Source of the DNA: Rhodospirillaceae bacterium SYSU D60007
GTDB lineage: Bacteria; Pseudomonadota; Alphaproteobacteria; Reyranellales; Reyranellaceae
Direction: 5' to 3'
DNA length: 64,000 bases
NCBI GenBank assembly: GCA_003574685.1
Contig: QOCQ01000007.1
Span: forward strand, 148,154 to 212,153
Part shown: piece by piece, positions 42,423-52,614 of the stretch
Position numbering within the stretch: position 1 is the stretch's first letter
Layout of the letters: the number at the start of each line of letters is the position of its first letter
Program-made: the position numbers and the translations under genes
The notes under the pieces: model-generated
Databases searched by the model: none
What the model was told of the DNA's origin: nothing
What the model saw: only the letters and a program-made list of their open reading frames with translations

Positions 42423-43328
42423 CTACACCCTCGTTACGACCACGCGGCCGAACAGGCCGCTGGGTTTCAGCGTCAGCACGCAGATGACAATGATCAGCGC
42501 CACGGTGAGCTTCTCGCCGTTGCCGATGATGTAGACGCCGGTTTGCTTCTCGATGACGTTGCCGAAGAAGGCGACCAGATTCTCCAGCACGCCGACCATG
42601 AACCCGCCGAGCACGGCGCCGCCGGGATTGGTGATGCCGCCCAGCAGGGCGCCGGCAAAGGCATAAAGAAGAATGCCGCCCATCATGTTGGGCTCGAGGT
42701 AGACAATGTGCGCCACCATCATCCCGGCCACCGCGCCAACTGCCGCCGCCAGGCCCCAGCCCAGCGCCAGCATCGAGTCGACGCGCACGCCGGCCAGCCG
42801 CGCGGATACCGGATTCTGTGCTGCCGCCCGCATGGCCAGGCCCAGCGGCGTATAGCGGAAGAACACGTAGAGCGCCGACAGGACCACCAGCGTCACGATG
42901 ACGACACCGACCTGGTGCGCACCGATCAGGCCCGCGAGGTCCAGGGCTTCCTTCGGGAAGGGCGAGGGATACTCCTTGATCAGGTAGCTCCAGATCGTGC
43001 CGGCCACGGAGTTGAAGACCGCCAGCAGGCCGATAAACACCACCACCACGGACAATATCGGCGCCGTGTGCAAGGGCCGCAGGATCGTGCGTTCGATCAG
43101 GACTCCGCCGACAAACGACACGAGCACGGCGATTACGAAGGCCGGCCAGTAGCCCACACCCCACTGGATGAGCTGCCAGGAAAGATAGGTACTGAACATC
43201 GCCATCTCGCCCTGGGCGAAATTGATGTGCGAGGTCGACACGAAGATCATGACCAGCGCCAGCGCGACGCAGGCATAGATGGCGCCATTGGCCAGACCGG
43301 ACGCGACCTGCTGGATGAGCTGTTCCAT
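42423..43328 (-). CDS. livH: LivH-type ABC transporter permease
   Basis: A 301-residue membrane protein opening with LIQQVASGLANGAIYACVALALVMIF, then HINFAQGEMAMFSTYL and the loop FFRYTPLGLAMRAAAQNPVSARLAGVRVD, the site that contacts the ATPase. Pairs with LivM as the channel. It starts at ATG 43328, eight bases after the LivF stop, and ends two bases before the LivM start, so these genes form one operon. Confidence 0.94.
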   Translation of the reverse strand: MEQLIQQVASGLANGAIYACVALALVMIFVSTSHINFAQGEMAMFSTYLSWQLIQWGVGYWPAFVIAVLVSFVGGVLIERTILRPLHTAPILSVVVVFIGLLAVFNSVAGTIWSYLIKEYPSPFPKEALDLAGLIGAHQVGVVIVTLVVLSALYVFFRYTPLGLAMRAAAQNPVSARLAGVRVDSMLALGWGLAAAVGAVAGMMVAHIVYLEPNMMGGILLYAFAGALLGGITNPGGAVLGGFMVGVLENLVAFFGNVIEKQTGVYIIGNGEKLTVALIIVICVLTLKPSGLFGRVVVTRV

Positions 43329-43336
43329 GGTGTCTC

Positions 43337-44056
43337 TCAGTAGCCGAGATAGGACTTGCGGACGTTCTCGTCGTTCTTGACGTCCGCGGACGGCCCGGCC
43401 ATGACGACCCGTCCGGTTTCGAGGACGTAGGCATGGTCGGCGAGGTCGAGCGCCAGCGCGGCGTTCTGCTCGACCAGCAGCATGCTGACCTTCGACTCCT
43501 CGTTGATCCGCCGAAGGATGCGGAAGATCTCCTGCACGATCAGCGGCGCCAGGCCAAACGACGGTTCGTCCAGCAGCATCAGCCGCGGCCGCAGCATCAG
43601 CGCCCGGCTCACCGCCAGCATCTGCTGCTCGCCGCCGGAGAGCGTGCCCGCCTGCTGCTGCATGCGCTCCTTGAGGCGCGGGAAATACTCGAACACCATG
43701 TCGAGATCCTGCTGGACATCGGCCTTGGCCGAACGTCCGCGGGTGTAGGCCGCGATCCGCAGGTTCTCGTCGACCGTCATGGTGGTGAACGTGCCGCGGC
43801 CTTCGGGTACGTGCGCCACGCCCAAGCGTACAACAGATTCCGTGGGACGGCCGACGATGGGCTGACCATCGAAGGAAATCCTGCCCTCGGCGCGGACCAT
43901 GTTGCAGATGGCGCGCAGCGTCGTCGTCTTGCCCGCGCCGTTGGCGCCCAGCAGGGTGGTGATGCCGCCTTTCTCCAGCGCAAAGCCGACGTCGTAGAGT
44001 GCCTGGGTCTGGCCGTAGAAAGCCTTGAGCCCGCTCACTTCAAGGAATGCTGTCAT
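43337..44056 (-). CDS. livF: LivF-type ABC transporter ATP-binding protein
   Basis: A 239-residue ATPase with Walker A GANGAGKTT, signature LSGGEQQMLAVSRALM, Walker B LMLLDEPSFGLAP and the H-loop (LLVEQNAAL in the LivF style, with Q in place of the usual H). It hydrolyses ATP at the cytoplasmic side with LivG. The ATG at 44056 lies one base after the LivG stop, showing tight coupling. Confidence 0.95.
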   Translation of the reverse strand: MTAFLEVSGLKAFYGQTQALYDVGFALEKGGITTLLGANGAGKTTTLRAICNMVRAEGRISFDGQPIVGRPTESVVRLGVAHVPEGRGTFTTMTVDENLRIAAYTRGRSAKADVQQDLDMVFEYFPRLKERMQQQAGTLSGGEQQMLAVSRALMLRPRLMLLDEPSFGLAPLIVQEIFRILRRINEESKVSMLLVEQNAALALDLADHAYVLETGRVVMAGPSADVKNDENVRKSYLGY

Positions 44057-44057
44057 G

Positions 44058-44879
44058 CTACGACGAGGTCCCGAGGTAGGCGCGGATGACTTCAGGATCG
44101 CGCTGGACTTCGGCCGGCGTGCCGTCGGCGATCTTGCGGCCGAAATCGATGGCCACGACCTTGTCCGATACGCTCATCACAAGACTCATGTGATGCTCGA
44201 CCAGCAGCACTGTCACGTGCTGGAGATCGCGTACGCGGCGGATCTGGCCCTTCAGCACCTCGATCTCGTCGTGGTTGAGACCGGCGGCCGGCTCGTCAAG
44301 CAACAGCAGCTTGGGGCTTGAGGCCAGCGCCCGCGCCAGCTCAACGCGCTTGCGCAGCGGAAACGGCAGCGGGCCGGCAGGATGCGCCGCAAACGGCACC
44401 AGGTCCATGAACTCGACGAGCTCCATGGCGCGCTCTGCGATGCGCGCCTCCTCGGTCCTGACGGATGGCAGGCGCAGCGCGTTGGCAAAGAATCCGCTGG
44501 ATCCCTTGCTGTGATAGCCGACCTTGACGTTGTCGAGCACGCTCATGTGGTCGAACAGCGCCACGTTCTGAAAGGTGCGCGCGATTCCGATCACCGGAAT
44601 GTCGTGACGCGGCGCGCCCAGAACCGACCGGCCCTCGAACAGGATGTCGCCCTCATTGGGCTCATAAAGCCGGCTGAGGCAGTTGAAGAGCGTTGTCTTG
44701 CCGGCGCCGTTGGGCCCGATCAGCCCGGCGATCTGCCCCGGAAGAACATCGAAAGTAATGCCGTCGAGCGCAACAATGCCGCCGAAGCGCACTGAGACGT
44801 TGCGCACGCTCAGCAACGGCTCGCTTCCCTGCGGACGCGCGGCCGTGCGAGACTCGACCGCGGCTGTAGCGGTGGACAC
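44058..44879 (-). CDS. livG: LivG-type ABC transporter ATP-binding protein
   Basis: About 273 residues from GTG 44879, nine bases after GGAGGG; in-frame ATGs at 44954 and 45026 would add low-complexity N-termini and are less likely. It has Walker A GPNGAGKTTLFNC, LPFPLRKRVELARALASSPKLLLLDEPAAGLN and HHMSLVMSVSDKV. First gene of the transport operon, so its promoter should lie in the interval before 45225. The reading LPFPLRKR replaces the canonical LSYGxQR signature, a variation seen in some LivG proteins. Confidence 0.92.
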   Translation of the reverse strand: MSTATAAVESRTAARPQGSEPLLSVRNVSVRFGGIVALDGITFDVLPGQIAGLIGPNGAGKTTLFNCLSRLYEPNEGDILFEGRSVLGAPRHDIPVIGIARTFQNVALFDHMSVLDNVKVGYHSKGSSGFFANALRLPSVRTEEARIAERAMELVEFMDLVPFAAHPAGPLPFPLRKRVELARALASSPKLLLLDEPAAGLNHDEIEVLKGQIRRVRDLQHVTVLLVEHHMSLVMSVSDKVVAIDFGRKIADGTPAEVQRDPEVIRAYLGTSS

Positions 44880-45118
44880 CAGCTTCTGCCCTCCCTGCGC
44901 GCGCGAACTTCCGCCTTGCGACCGCTTGCTGGCACCTCCTTTGCCATCAAGCATGCCGCATTGCGGAAATCCGTGGTTTCCCAAGCGGTTGGGGCTTGTT
45001 AACGCCCGTTCAGTGGCGCGCAACATCGCCTATCCGTTCGCCGGTTTCAATAGTCCAAAGTGGACTTCTTGCCGCTGCATACCGCGCCGCGATTTGGCCG
45101 TAGTCGAACGGCACTGGG

Positions 45119-45147
45119 TTGACAGTGCAGCCAAGTCAAGACGATAT
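45119..45147 (+). promoter_or_regulatory. Putative promoter of the large EF-hand gene
   Basis: TTGACA (45119-45124) and CGATAT (45142-45147) are 17 bases apart, about 78 bases upstream of the EF-hand start. The 345-base interval between livG and that gene otherwise shows no clear gene; part of it must hold the livG promoter on the minus strand. Confidence 0.45.
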
Positions 45148-45224
45148 CGCCGCGCAGGCGCCCCGCGGGCGCCGCTGTCATATGAACCTGCCGTTCCCCC
45201 GCAGGCAGGCCCTGGGAGACCCCA

Positions 45225-46331
45225 ATGAACAGGATCGTGATGACCGCTGTCCTCGTGGCCGGGCTCGGCGGTGCATCGGCCATGGCGCAGCAGCCCACCA
45301 CACCCGAGCCGAAGGGCCCCACCGAACCTGCACCGAAGTCAGCGACGCCGCCAGCGACGCCTGCTTCGCCGCCACAGGCTGCCAAACCGCCGGAAGGACC
45401 CCCGCCGCTGCCGGACTGGTTTGTCGAGATGGATGCCAACAAGGACGGAGCCATCACGCGCGAGGAATTCCTGGCCGTACGCATGAAGCTGTTCGATCAG
45501 CTCGATGCCGACAGCAAGGACGGGACGCTGGCGAAGGAGGAGTTCGTCAAGCTCGCCGAGCCGCCCTATTCGCAGGACGGGGCCGGCGTGCCGCCGCTGG
45601 ACCAGCGTCGCCGCTTCTATGAGGCCCAGTTCAGCCAGATCGACACCAACCGCGACGGCAAGCTGTCGCGCGAGGAGGTCCAGGTTTTCGTTAATCTGAA
45701 CTTCAACGAGTTCGACATCGACCGCGACAACCGCATCACCGAGGCCGAGCTGCGGCTTGTGCTGCAGCAGGCCGAGGAACGGCGGCGGCGGCTTGAGGAA
45801 GCCCAGCGGCGGCGCGGCGACGAACGGCGGCAGGGCGGCGACATGGACGCCAACGGCAACGGCGTCGTCGAGCTGGAAGAGTTCCTCGACTTCAACAGCG
45901 AAGAGCTGATGGAGCTGGATGCCGACAAGGACGGCAAGATCAACCTCCAGGAATACATGGCGGTCGCCGGCAAGCCTGACGAGAACCCGCCCAACATGCC
46001 TCCCTACGAGCAGCGCAAGCAACTCGTCACCGCCCGCTTCCGCGAGATGGACACCAACAAGGACGGCTTCCTGACGACAGCCGAGATGAAGACGTTCCTG
46101 ACAGCGGTGTTCAAGCGCATCGACCTGAACGGCGACGGCAAGATCAATCAGCAGGAATGGCAGATCGCGCAAAGCGGCCAGCGGCCCGGCGGACAGCAAC
46201 CGGCCAGAAAACCGCCCGCCGCCAAGCCGCCGGCACCACGACCCGGCCCGGCACCGGCGCCCAAGCCCGCCCCCGCCCCGGGCGGCCTGCCACCCGGCGG
46301 CCTGCTGCCAGGCACCGGCCCGTCACGGTAA
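45225..46331 (+). CDS. Exported multi-EF-hand protein (eight loops)
   Basis: A 368-residue protein with a Sec signal (about residues 1-22, ending AMAQ), proline-rich stretches at both ends, and eight EF-hand-like loops. Canonical ones include DANKDGAITREE, DTNRDGKLSREE, DANGNGVVELEE, DADKDGKINLQE, DTNKDGFLTTAE and DLNGDGKINQQE. One loop, DADSKDGTLAKEE, has an extra residue, and one, DIDRDNRITEAE, lacks the usual glycine. A short E/R-rich stretch (RRRRLEEAQRRR) sits in the middle. It probably binds several calcium ions in the periplasm. The start at ATG 45225 follows GGGAG. Confidence 0.92.
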   Translation: MNRIVMTAVLVAGLGGASAMAQQPTTPEPKGPTEPAPKSATPPATPASPPQAAKPPEGPPPLPDWFVEMDANKDGAITREEFLAVRMKLFDQLDADSKDGTLAKEEFVKLAEPPYSQDGAGVPPLDQRRRFYEAQFSQIDTNRDGKLSREEVQVFVNLNFNEFDIDRDNRITEAELRLVLQQAEERRRRLEEAQRRRGDERRQGGDMDANGNGVVELEEFLDFNSEELMELDADKDGKINLQEYMAVAGKPDENPPNMPPYEQRKQLVTARFREMDTNKDGFLTTAEMKTFLTAVFKRIDLNGDGKINQQEWQIAQSGQRPGGQQPARKPPAAKPPAPRPGPAPAPKPAPAPGGLPPGGLLPGTGPSR

Positions 46332-46350
46332 TCACAACCAGCGAATCCCC

Positions 46351-46435
46351 TCATCCCGAGCGCGAGCGAGGGATCTCCTGCGAAAGACGCACGGTGCTCC
46401 AGCCGCGGGAGATCCCTCGCTGGCGCTCGGGATGA
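46351..46435. repeat. Palindromic repeat, family A copy 2
   Basis: Arms 46351-46377 and 46409-46435 are 27-base inverted copies with one mismatch, and share the TCATCCCGAGCG...AGCGAGGGATC core of 4001-4068. It lies in the convergent interval between the EF-hand gene and glmS and could end both transcripts. Confidence 0.85.
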
Positions 46436-46441
46436 CGGGAT

Positions 46442-48262
46442 TTATTCGACCACGACGCTCTTGGCGAGGTTGCGCGGCTGGTCGACGTCGGTGCCCTTGG
46501 CGACCGCCGCGTGATAGGCCAGGAGCTGCACCGGCACGGCATAGAGGATCGGCGCCACGAAGGGATCGACGTCCGGCATCGGCAGCGTGGCAAAGCATTT
46601 GGAGCCCAGCCGTGCCACCCCGGCCGCATCCGAAATGAGGATCGGCTTGCCGCCGCGGGCGTGCACCTGCTCAAGGTTCGATGCGATCTTGTCCGACAGC
46701 TCGTCGGTCGGCGCGACCACGACGACGGGCACGTCCTCGGCGATCAGCGCGATGGGACCGTGTTTCATTTCGCCGGCCGGATAGCCTTCAGCGTGGATGT
46801 AGCTCAGCTCCTTCAGCTTCAGCGCGCCTTCCAGCGCAATCGGCCATGCCGCGCCACGGCCGAGATAGAGCACATCGCGCGCCTCGGCGACCCGGTAGGC
46901 GACCGCCGCGATCGCGGCATCATGGGTGAGCACTTCCGCGACGCGTGACGGCAGCTCGATCAGGGCAGCGACAAGCTCTGCCTCGCGCTCCTGCGTCAGG
47001 GTACCCCGGGCGCGTCCGGCGGCGATAGCAAGGACCGCCAGCACGACGAGCTGCGCGGTAAAGGCCTTGGTCGACGCCACGGCAATTTCCGGCCCGGCCA
47101 GGGTCGGCACCACGACGTGTGATTCGCGTGCGATCGCGCTCTCGGGGACATTGACGACCGACAGGATCTGCTGCCCCTGCCCCTTGGCATACCGCAGCGC
47201 CGCCAGCGTATCCGCTGTCTCACCCGACTGGGATACGGCGATGCAGACGCCGCCTTCCGGCAGCGGTGCCTCGCGATAGCGGAACTCTGAACCGATGTCC
47301 GCTTCCACCGGCAGCCGTGCGATCCGCTCGAACCAGTATTTCGCGATCAGGCCGGCATAGAAAGCTGTGCCGCAGGCGGTAATCGTCAGACGCGGTACCT
47401 GCCGCCAGTCGAACGGAAGATCGGGCGGCGTTGCGGTGCGGGTTGCCGGGTCGAGATAGGCACGCAGCGTCGCGCTGATGGCCTCGGGATGCTCATGCAT
47501 CTCCTTCAGCATGAAATGGCGGTGGTTTCCCTTGCCGATCAGGGCGCCCGACAGCGCCGTGGTCGTGACCGGGCGCTCGACCGGCCGGCCGCCGTTGTAG
47601 ACCTGGGCACTGTCGTGGCGCACCACCACCCAGTCGTCCTCTTCGAGATAGCAGATGCGCCGGGTCAGCGGCGCCAGCGCCAGCCCGTCGGATCCGAGAT
47701 ACATCTCGCCATCGCCGTAGCCGACGGCGAGGGGGCAGTTGCGGCGTGCGCCAATCAGCAGGTCGTGCCGGCCAGCGAACATGCAAACCAGCGCGAAGGC
47801 GCCCTTGAGCCGCCCCATGGCGTGGCCCACCGCCTCTTCCGGAGTCATCTGCCGCTCCAGACAGGATGTCAGAAGCTGGGCGACGGTTTCGGTGTCGGTA
47901 TCGCTGTCGAAGCGGCGGCCTTCCGCTACCAGCTCTTTCTTCAGCTCCTGAAAGTTCTCGATGATGCCGTTGTGCACGATCGCCACACGGTCTGTCGCGA
48001 TGGGATGCGCGTTTCGCTCGCTCACGCCGCCATGCGTGGCCCAGCGGGTATGGCCGATGCCGGTCGTACCCGCCAGCGGCTGGGCAGCCAGGCGCGCCTC
48101 GAGGTTGGCGATCTTGCCTTCCGCACGGCGGCGCCCGATATGGCCGTTCACCAGGGTCGCAACGCCGGCCGAGTCGTAGCCTCGGTACTCGAGCCGCCGC
48201 AGACCATCGATCAGGCGCGGCGTCACCGCGTCCTTGCCGATAATGCCGATGATGCCGCACAT
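46442..48262 (-). CDS. glmS: Glutamine-fructose-6-phosphate transaminase (isomerizing)
   Basis: A 606-residue enzyme. The catalytic cysteine C2 is exposed after removal of Met (MCGIIGIIG); the glutaminase half has GHTRWATHGGVSERNAHP and HNGIIENFQELK; the isomerase half has two SIS domains, with SQSGETADTLAALRYAKG and the C-terminal KSVVVE. It makes glucosamine-6-phosphate for cell-wall synthesis. It starts three bases after the glmU stop, an operon seen in many bacteria. No riboswitch-like or GlmZ-type feature is evident nearby. Confidence 0.97.
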   Translation of the reverse strand: MCGIIGIIGKDAVTPRLIDGLRRLEYRGYDSAGVATLVNGHIGRRRAEGKIANLEARLAAQPLAGTTGIGHTRWATHGGVSERNAHPIATDRVAIVHNGIIENFQELKKELVAEGRRFDSDTDTETVAQLLTSCLERQMTPEEAVGHAMGRLKGAFALVCMFAGRHDLLIGARRNCPLAVGYGDGEMYLGSDGLALAPLTRRICYLEEDDWVVVRHDSAQVYNGGRPVERPVTTTALSGALIGKGNHRHFMLKEMHEHPEAISATLRAYLDPATRTATPPDLPFDWRQVPRLTITACGTAFYAGLIAKYWFERIARLPVEADIGSEFRYREAPLPEGGVCIAVSQSGETADTLAALRYAKGQGQQILSVVNVPESAIARESHVVVPTLAGPEIAVASTKAFTAQLVVLAVLAIAAGRARGTLTQEREAELVAALIELPSRVAEVLTHDAAIAAVAYRVAEARDVLYLGRGAAWPIALEGALKLKELSYIHAEGYPAGEMKHGPIALIAEDVPVVVVAPTDELSDKIASNLEQVHARGGKPILISDAAGVARLGSKCFATLPMPDVDPFVAPILYAVPVQLLAYHAAVAKGTDVDQPRNLAKSVVVE

Positions 48263-48265
48263 CGC

Positions 48266-49675
<1,410 letters not shown>

Positions 49676-49809
49676 CGACGGGAAGCGTTTGTGGGCGGTC
49701 TGCCGGCATCAATATGGCGAAAATCCCCGGCGCCGTCATCCCATGCGAAAGCGGCACGGCCGGCACGGCTGCTTGCGTCTGCTGCCACTTTGACGCATCT
49801 ACCTTGTAT

Positions 49810-50520
49810 ATGAATGCCAATTCAGCCCTGTTCCCCTTCCGGACGGTCATATTCGACCTCGATGGTACGCTGATTGACAGCGCCGACGACGTGGCGGCCG
49901 CGGTCAACCGGGTGCTTGCCGACCATGGACTGGCGCCGATCGAAACCGGGGCACAGACCGCGCTTATGGGCGAAGGCGGCCGGGTCCGCACGCGCAAGGC
50001 GTTCGCCATGCGCGGCGTGGAGCTGAGCGATGCCGAGCTCAATGCGCGCGTGCGCGATTTCGTGCGCTACTACGGCGAGAACGCCGTTCAGAACACGGTA
50101 CCCTATCCCGGCGTGGCGCAGACGCTGCAGCACCTGGCCGCAGCCGGCGTACGGCTGGGCGTCTGCACCAACAAGTACGAGGCCTCGGCGCGCGACATTC
50201 TCAAGCGGCTTGGATTGATGCCGCCCATCGAAGATGCCGCGGGCGCCGATTCCTTCGATGTCCGCAAGCCCCATCCCGGTCATATCCTCAAGCTGCTGGC
50301 CAGGATGGGTGCCCCTGCCGATACGGCACTGATGGTCGGAGACTCCGTTCACGATGTGGAGGCGGCTCGGGCGGCGGGCCTCAAGGTCATTGCCGTTTCG
50401 TGGGGCTACACGCTTATGCCGGCACGCGAGCTGGGTGCGGACGCTGTGATCGACCGCTTCGAGGACCTGATGGACGCAGCACGGCAACTCGTGCCTCAGC
50501 GCGTCACGGCCTCTTCCTGA
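49810..50520 (+). CDS. gph: Phosphoglycolate phosphatase-like HAD hydrolase
   Basis: A 236-residue HAD phosphatase with the nucleophile motif FDLDGTLIDS (D16, D18), LGVCTNKYEAS (motif II threonine), and MVGDSVHDVEAARAAG (motif IV). Length and the helical cap fit phosphoglycolate phosphatase, which clears the glycolate-phosphate made by DNA repair. Other sugar phosphates are possible. The ATG at 49810 is preferred because upstream in-frame sequence lies antisense to glmU. It overlaps the convergent AI-2E gene by 25 bases. Confidence 0.9.
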   Translation: MNANSALFPFRTVIFDLDGTLIDSADDVAAAVNRVLADHGLAPIETGAQTALMGEGGRVRTRKAFAMRGVELSDAELNARVRDFVRYYGENAVQNTVPYPGVAQTLQHLAAAGVRLGVCTNKYEASARDILKRLGLMPPIEDAAGADSFDVRKPHPGHILKLLARMGAPADTALMVGDSVHDVEAARAAGLKVIAVSWGYTLMPARELGADAVIDRFEDLMDAARQLVPQRVTASS

Positions 50521-52358
50521 AGCGCGGGCTCGCGACCCAGCGCGTTGACCGTTACCTCGCCAAGGGCGCCGAATGCGTGCACGATCGGCATTGACTGCAG
50601 GGAAGCGGTCGCCAATGGCGGCCCGTCAAGGGAGAAAGCGGCAACCGTGATCGGAACCCCTGGATCAACTTGCTCGCGAACGCGCCGCACGAGATGCTCG
50701 ATCACTGTCGCCGAGCCGGGCATCACGACGCAAAGGACAAGACTGTCCACACCATTGTCGCCAGCCGCCGCGCCCGCCAGCTCGCCAAGCGCCAGTGCAC
50801 GTGCCGCGATCTGCCGGCGCCTCAGCACGTCGGCCGTGGCCAGGGCCGCGGCTACGTCCAGCTCGCTGCGCCCGCCGATACAGAAGACCTGAACGGCGCC
50901 GCCCGGAATGACTTGCGCCTCTGCCTGCCCGTTGCCATGCAGATCGCCTTCGGCAGTCTCCGGCGGCGAGACGACGACGTTGTCCGGTTCCTCGGCCACA
51001 GCCTCGATGATTTCCTTGACGCCCTCGACAATGAGCTGCCGGCGATCGCTGTCCAGCGCCGCGCGCCGGCGGTCGTTCTCGGCCAGAACCAGCATGGGCA
51101 GCAACACCCTGTCGTAGAGGACAATAACGCCATGCTCCCGGGCGTATTCGACCGCGATTTCGAGGGCATCGACCGGCGAGTGCGCCAGCAGCCGATGATA
51201 GATCTGCACTTCCACCGGCAGGACGGGTTCGTCTCCCAGGACCACTTCCAGGAAGCTCAGTTGCGGAACATGCCGTCCCACGACGATCAGGCAGACGGTG
51301 AGCGGCATCGCGAGCAGCATGCCGATCGGGCCCCAGAGCGCGGCCCAGGCCGTGATGGAGACGAGAACCGCCAGCGGCGACATGCCCGTCGAGCTACTGT
51401 ATCTCAACGGCTCGACCACCTGACCCACGACAAGCTCGCACACCAGGATCAGGCCGAACGTCAGGATCGGCAGCGTCCACCCGGGCGCGACCGCAATGGC
51501 CATCAGGGTCGGCACAACTGCCGTGACGACGGACCCGACGTAGGGCACGAAGCGCAGGACCGCAGCAAGGATTCCCCAGATCAGGGGATTCGGCATGCCG
51601 ATCAGCCACAGGCCTGTTCCCACCACGGTACCGAAGCCGAGATTGATCAGCACCTGGTTGGCGAGAAAGCGGCTGAGCCGGGTTACCGCATCGTTGATCG
51701 CGCCGGTCGTGCGGCTGATGTCGCCCCGGCTGACGAGGCGGATCAGACGGTCGCGCAGCGGCTCGCGCTCCAGCAGCATGAAGACGACCAGCACGATGAC
51801 CAGGCCCGCGGTGAGCAGGGGCAGGACCACCGGCATCAGGTACGACGCCATGACCTCGAGCGCATTGCCGCGGGCGATCTCCACCGGCATGGGCTTTGGC
51901 TCCGGCGGCTGGGTGGTGAACCCGGGCGGCGGGCGCGTGAGATCGGCGGCAAGGTCGCGCACGGCGCCGATGGCTTCGGCGACCAGACCGCCGCCCCCGC
52001 GCAGGTCCTCCATCTTGTCGAGAAGATTCGTCCGGTACTTCGGCAGGTTGGCGGCAAGGTCGGCGATCTGCCAGACCAGCAGCACGGCAATCCCGCCCGC
52101 CAGCAGCACGGCGAACAGGACCGCCAGCGTCACTGCCGTGCGCATCCCCACAAATCGCCGCAGCCAGGAGACCAGCGGTCCCAGCGCAAAGCTGATCAGG
52201 GTTGTGAGCGCCAGCGGAATGAGGACGTCGCGGCCAAAGTAGAGAAATCCCAGGACGATCGCAGCCGACAGCAGACCAGCCGCTGCCGTCAGAAGCCGTA
52301 TGCCGGATCCTGCGGGATCGGGACCGGCTGCGGGAAGAGGTCTGGGAGGCAGTGGCAT
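50496..52358 (-). CDS. AI-2E family transporter with long C-terminal extension
   Basis: A 620-residue protein from ATG 52358. The first 370 residues have the AI-2E/UPF0118 pattern with about eight membrane segments, GIPNPLIWGILAAVLRFVPYVG-type sequence and GQVVEPLRYSSSTGMSPLAVLVS. About 250 further residues are cytoplasmic: a helical part beginning VEVQIYHRLLAHSPVDALEIAVEY, then an alpha/beta part with VFCIGGRSELDVAAALATADVLRRRQI and VLCVVMPGSATVIEHLVRRV. Most family members end near residue 350-400. Function is uncertain; members export autoinducer-2 or exchange sodium for protons. Confidence 0.88.
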   Translation of the reverse strand: MPLPPRPLPAAGPDPAGSGIRLLTAAAGLLSAAIVLGFLYFGRDVLIPLALTTLISFALGPLVSWLRRFVGMRTAVTLAVLFAVLLAGGIAVLLVWQIADLAANLPKYRTNLLDKMEDLRGGGGLVAEAIGAVRDLAADLTRPPPGFTTQPPEPKPMPVEIARGNALEVMASYLMPVVLPLLTAGLVIVLVVFMLLEREPLRDRLIRLVSRGDISRTTGAINDAVTRLSRFLANQVLINLGFGTVVGTGLWLIGMPNPLIWGILAAVLRFVPYVGSVVTAVVPTLMAIAVAPGWTLPILTFGLILVCELVVGQVVEPLRYSSSTGMSPLAVLVSITAWAALWGPIGMLLAMPLTVCLIVVGRHVPQLSFLEVVLGDEPVLPVEVQIYHRLLAHSPVDALEIAVEYAREHGVIVLYDRVLLPMLVLAENDRRRAALDSDRRQLIVEGVKEIIEAVAEEPDNVVVSPPETAEGDLHGNGQAEAQVIPGGAVQVFCIGGRSELDVAAALATADVLRRRQIAARALALGELAGAAAGDNGVDSLVLCVVMPGSATVIEHLVRRVREQVDPGVPITVAAFSLDGPPLATASLQSMPIVHAFGALGEVTVNALGREPALQEEAVTR

Positions 52359-52466
52359 CACCGACAATGCCGGAAAGGGCGACCGGCGACCCTGCCCTTG
52401 TCCGGTCGTGCCTAAACGCACGACACGGCAGCAATGTTCCCCGGGGCCATCACCGGACCGCCTTTC

Positions 52467-52496
52467 TTGACAGAGGCGCGGGCCGCAACCTATATC
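52467..52496 (+). promoter_or_regulatory. Promoter of tRNA-Val(CAC)
   Basis: A perfect TTGACA (52467-52472) and TATATC (52491-52496) are 18 bases apart and lie 17 bases upstream of the mature tRNA start. A good sigma70 match at the expected distance for a stable RNA gene. Confidence 0.75.
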
Positions 52497-52513
52497 GCGC
52501 CTTCGAATCTACG

Positions 52514-52588
52514 GGGCGCTTAGCTCAGCGGGAGAGCACACCCTTCACACGGGTGGGGTCGTAGGTTCAATCCCTACAGCGCCCACCA
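52514..52588 (+). tRNA. tRNA-Val (anticodon CAC)
   Basis: A 75-base gene: acceptor stem GGGCGCT/AGCGCCC, D-arm TAGCTCAGCGGGAGAGC, anticodon stem CACCC/GGGTG with loop TTCACAC (anticodon CAC), T-arm GTAGGTTCAATCCCTAC, and encoded CCA at 52586-52588. A glycosyltransferase gene starts only 26 bases later. Confidence 0.98.
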
Positions 52589-52614
52589 TTTCCTCCTGCA
52601 TCGGCCCGTCTGCG

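Noticed and set aside
42421..43434. A LivH-spanning extension of the LivM frame (693 residues)
   Set aside because: The extra part is an out-of-frame reading of LivH; LivM begins at ATG 42420 with its own start.
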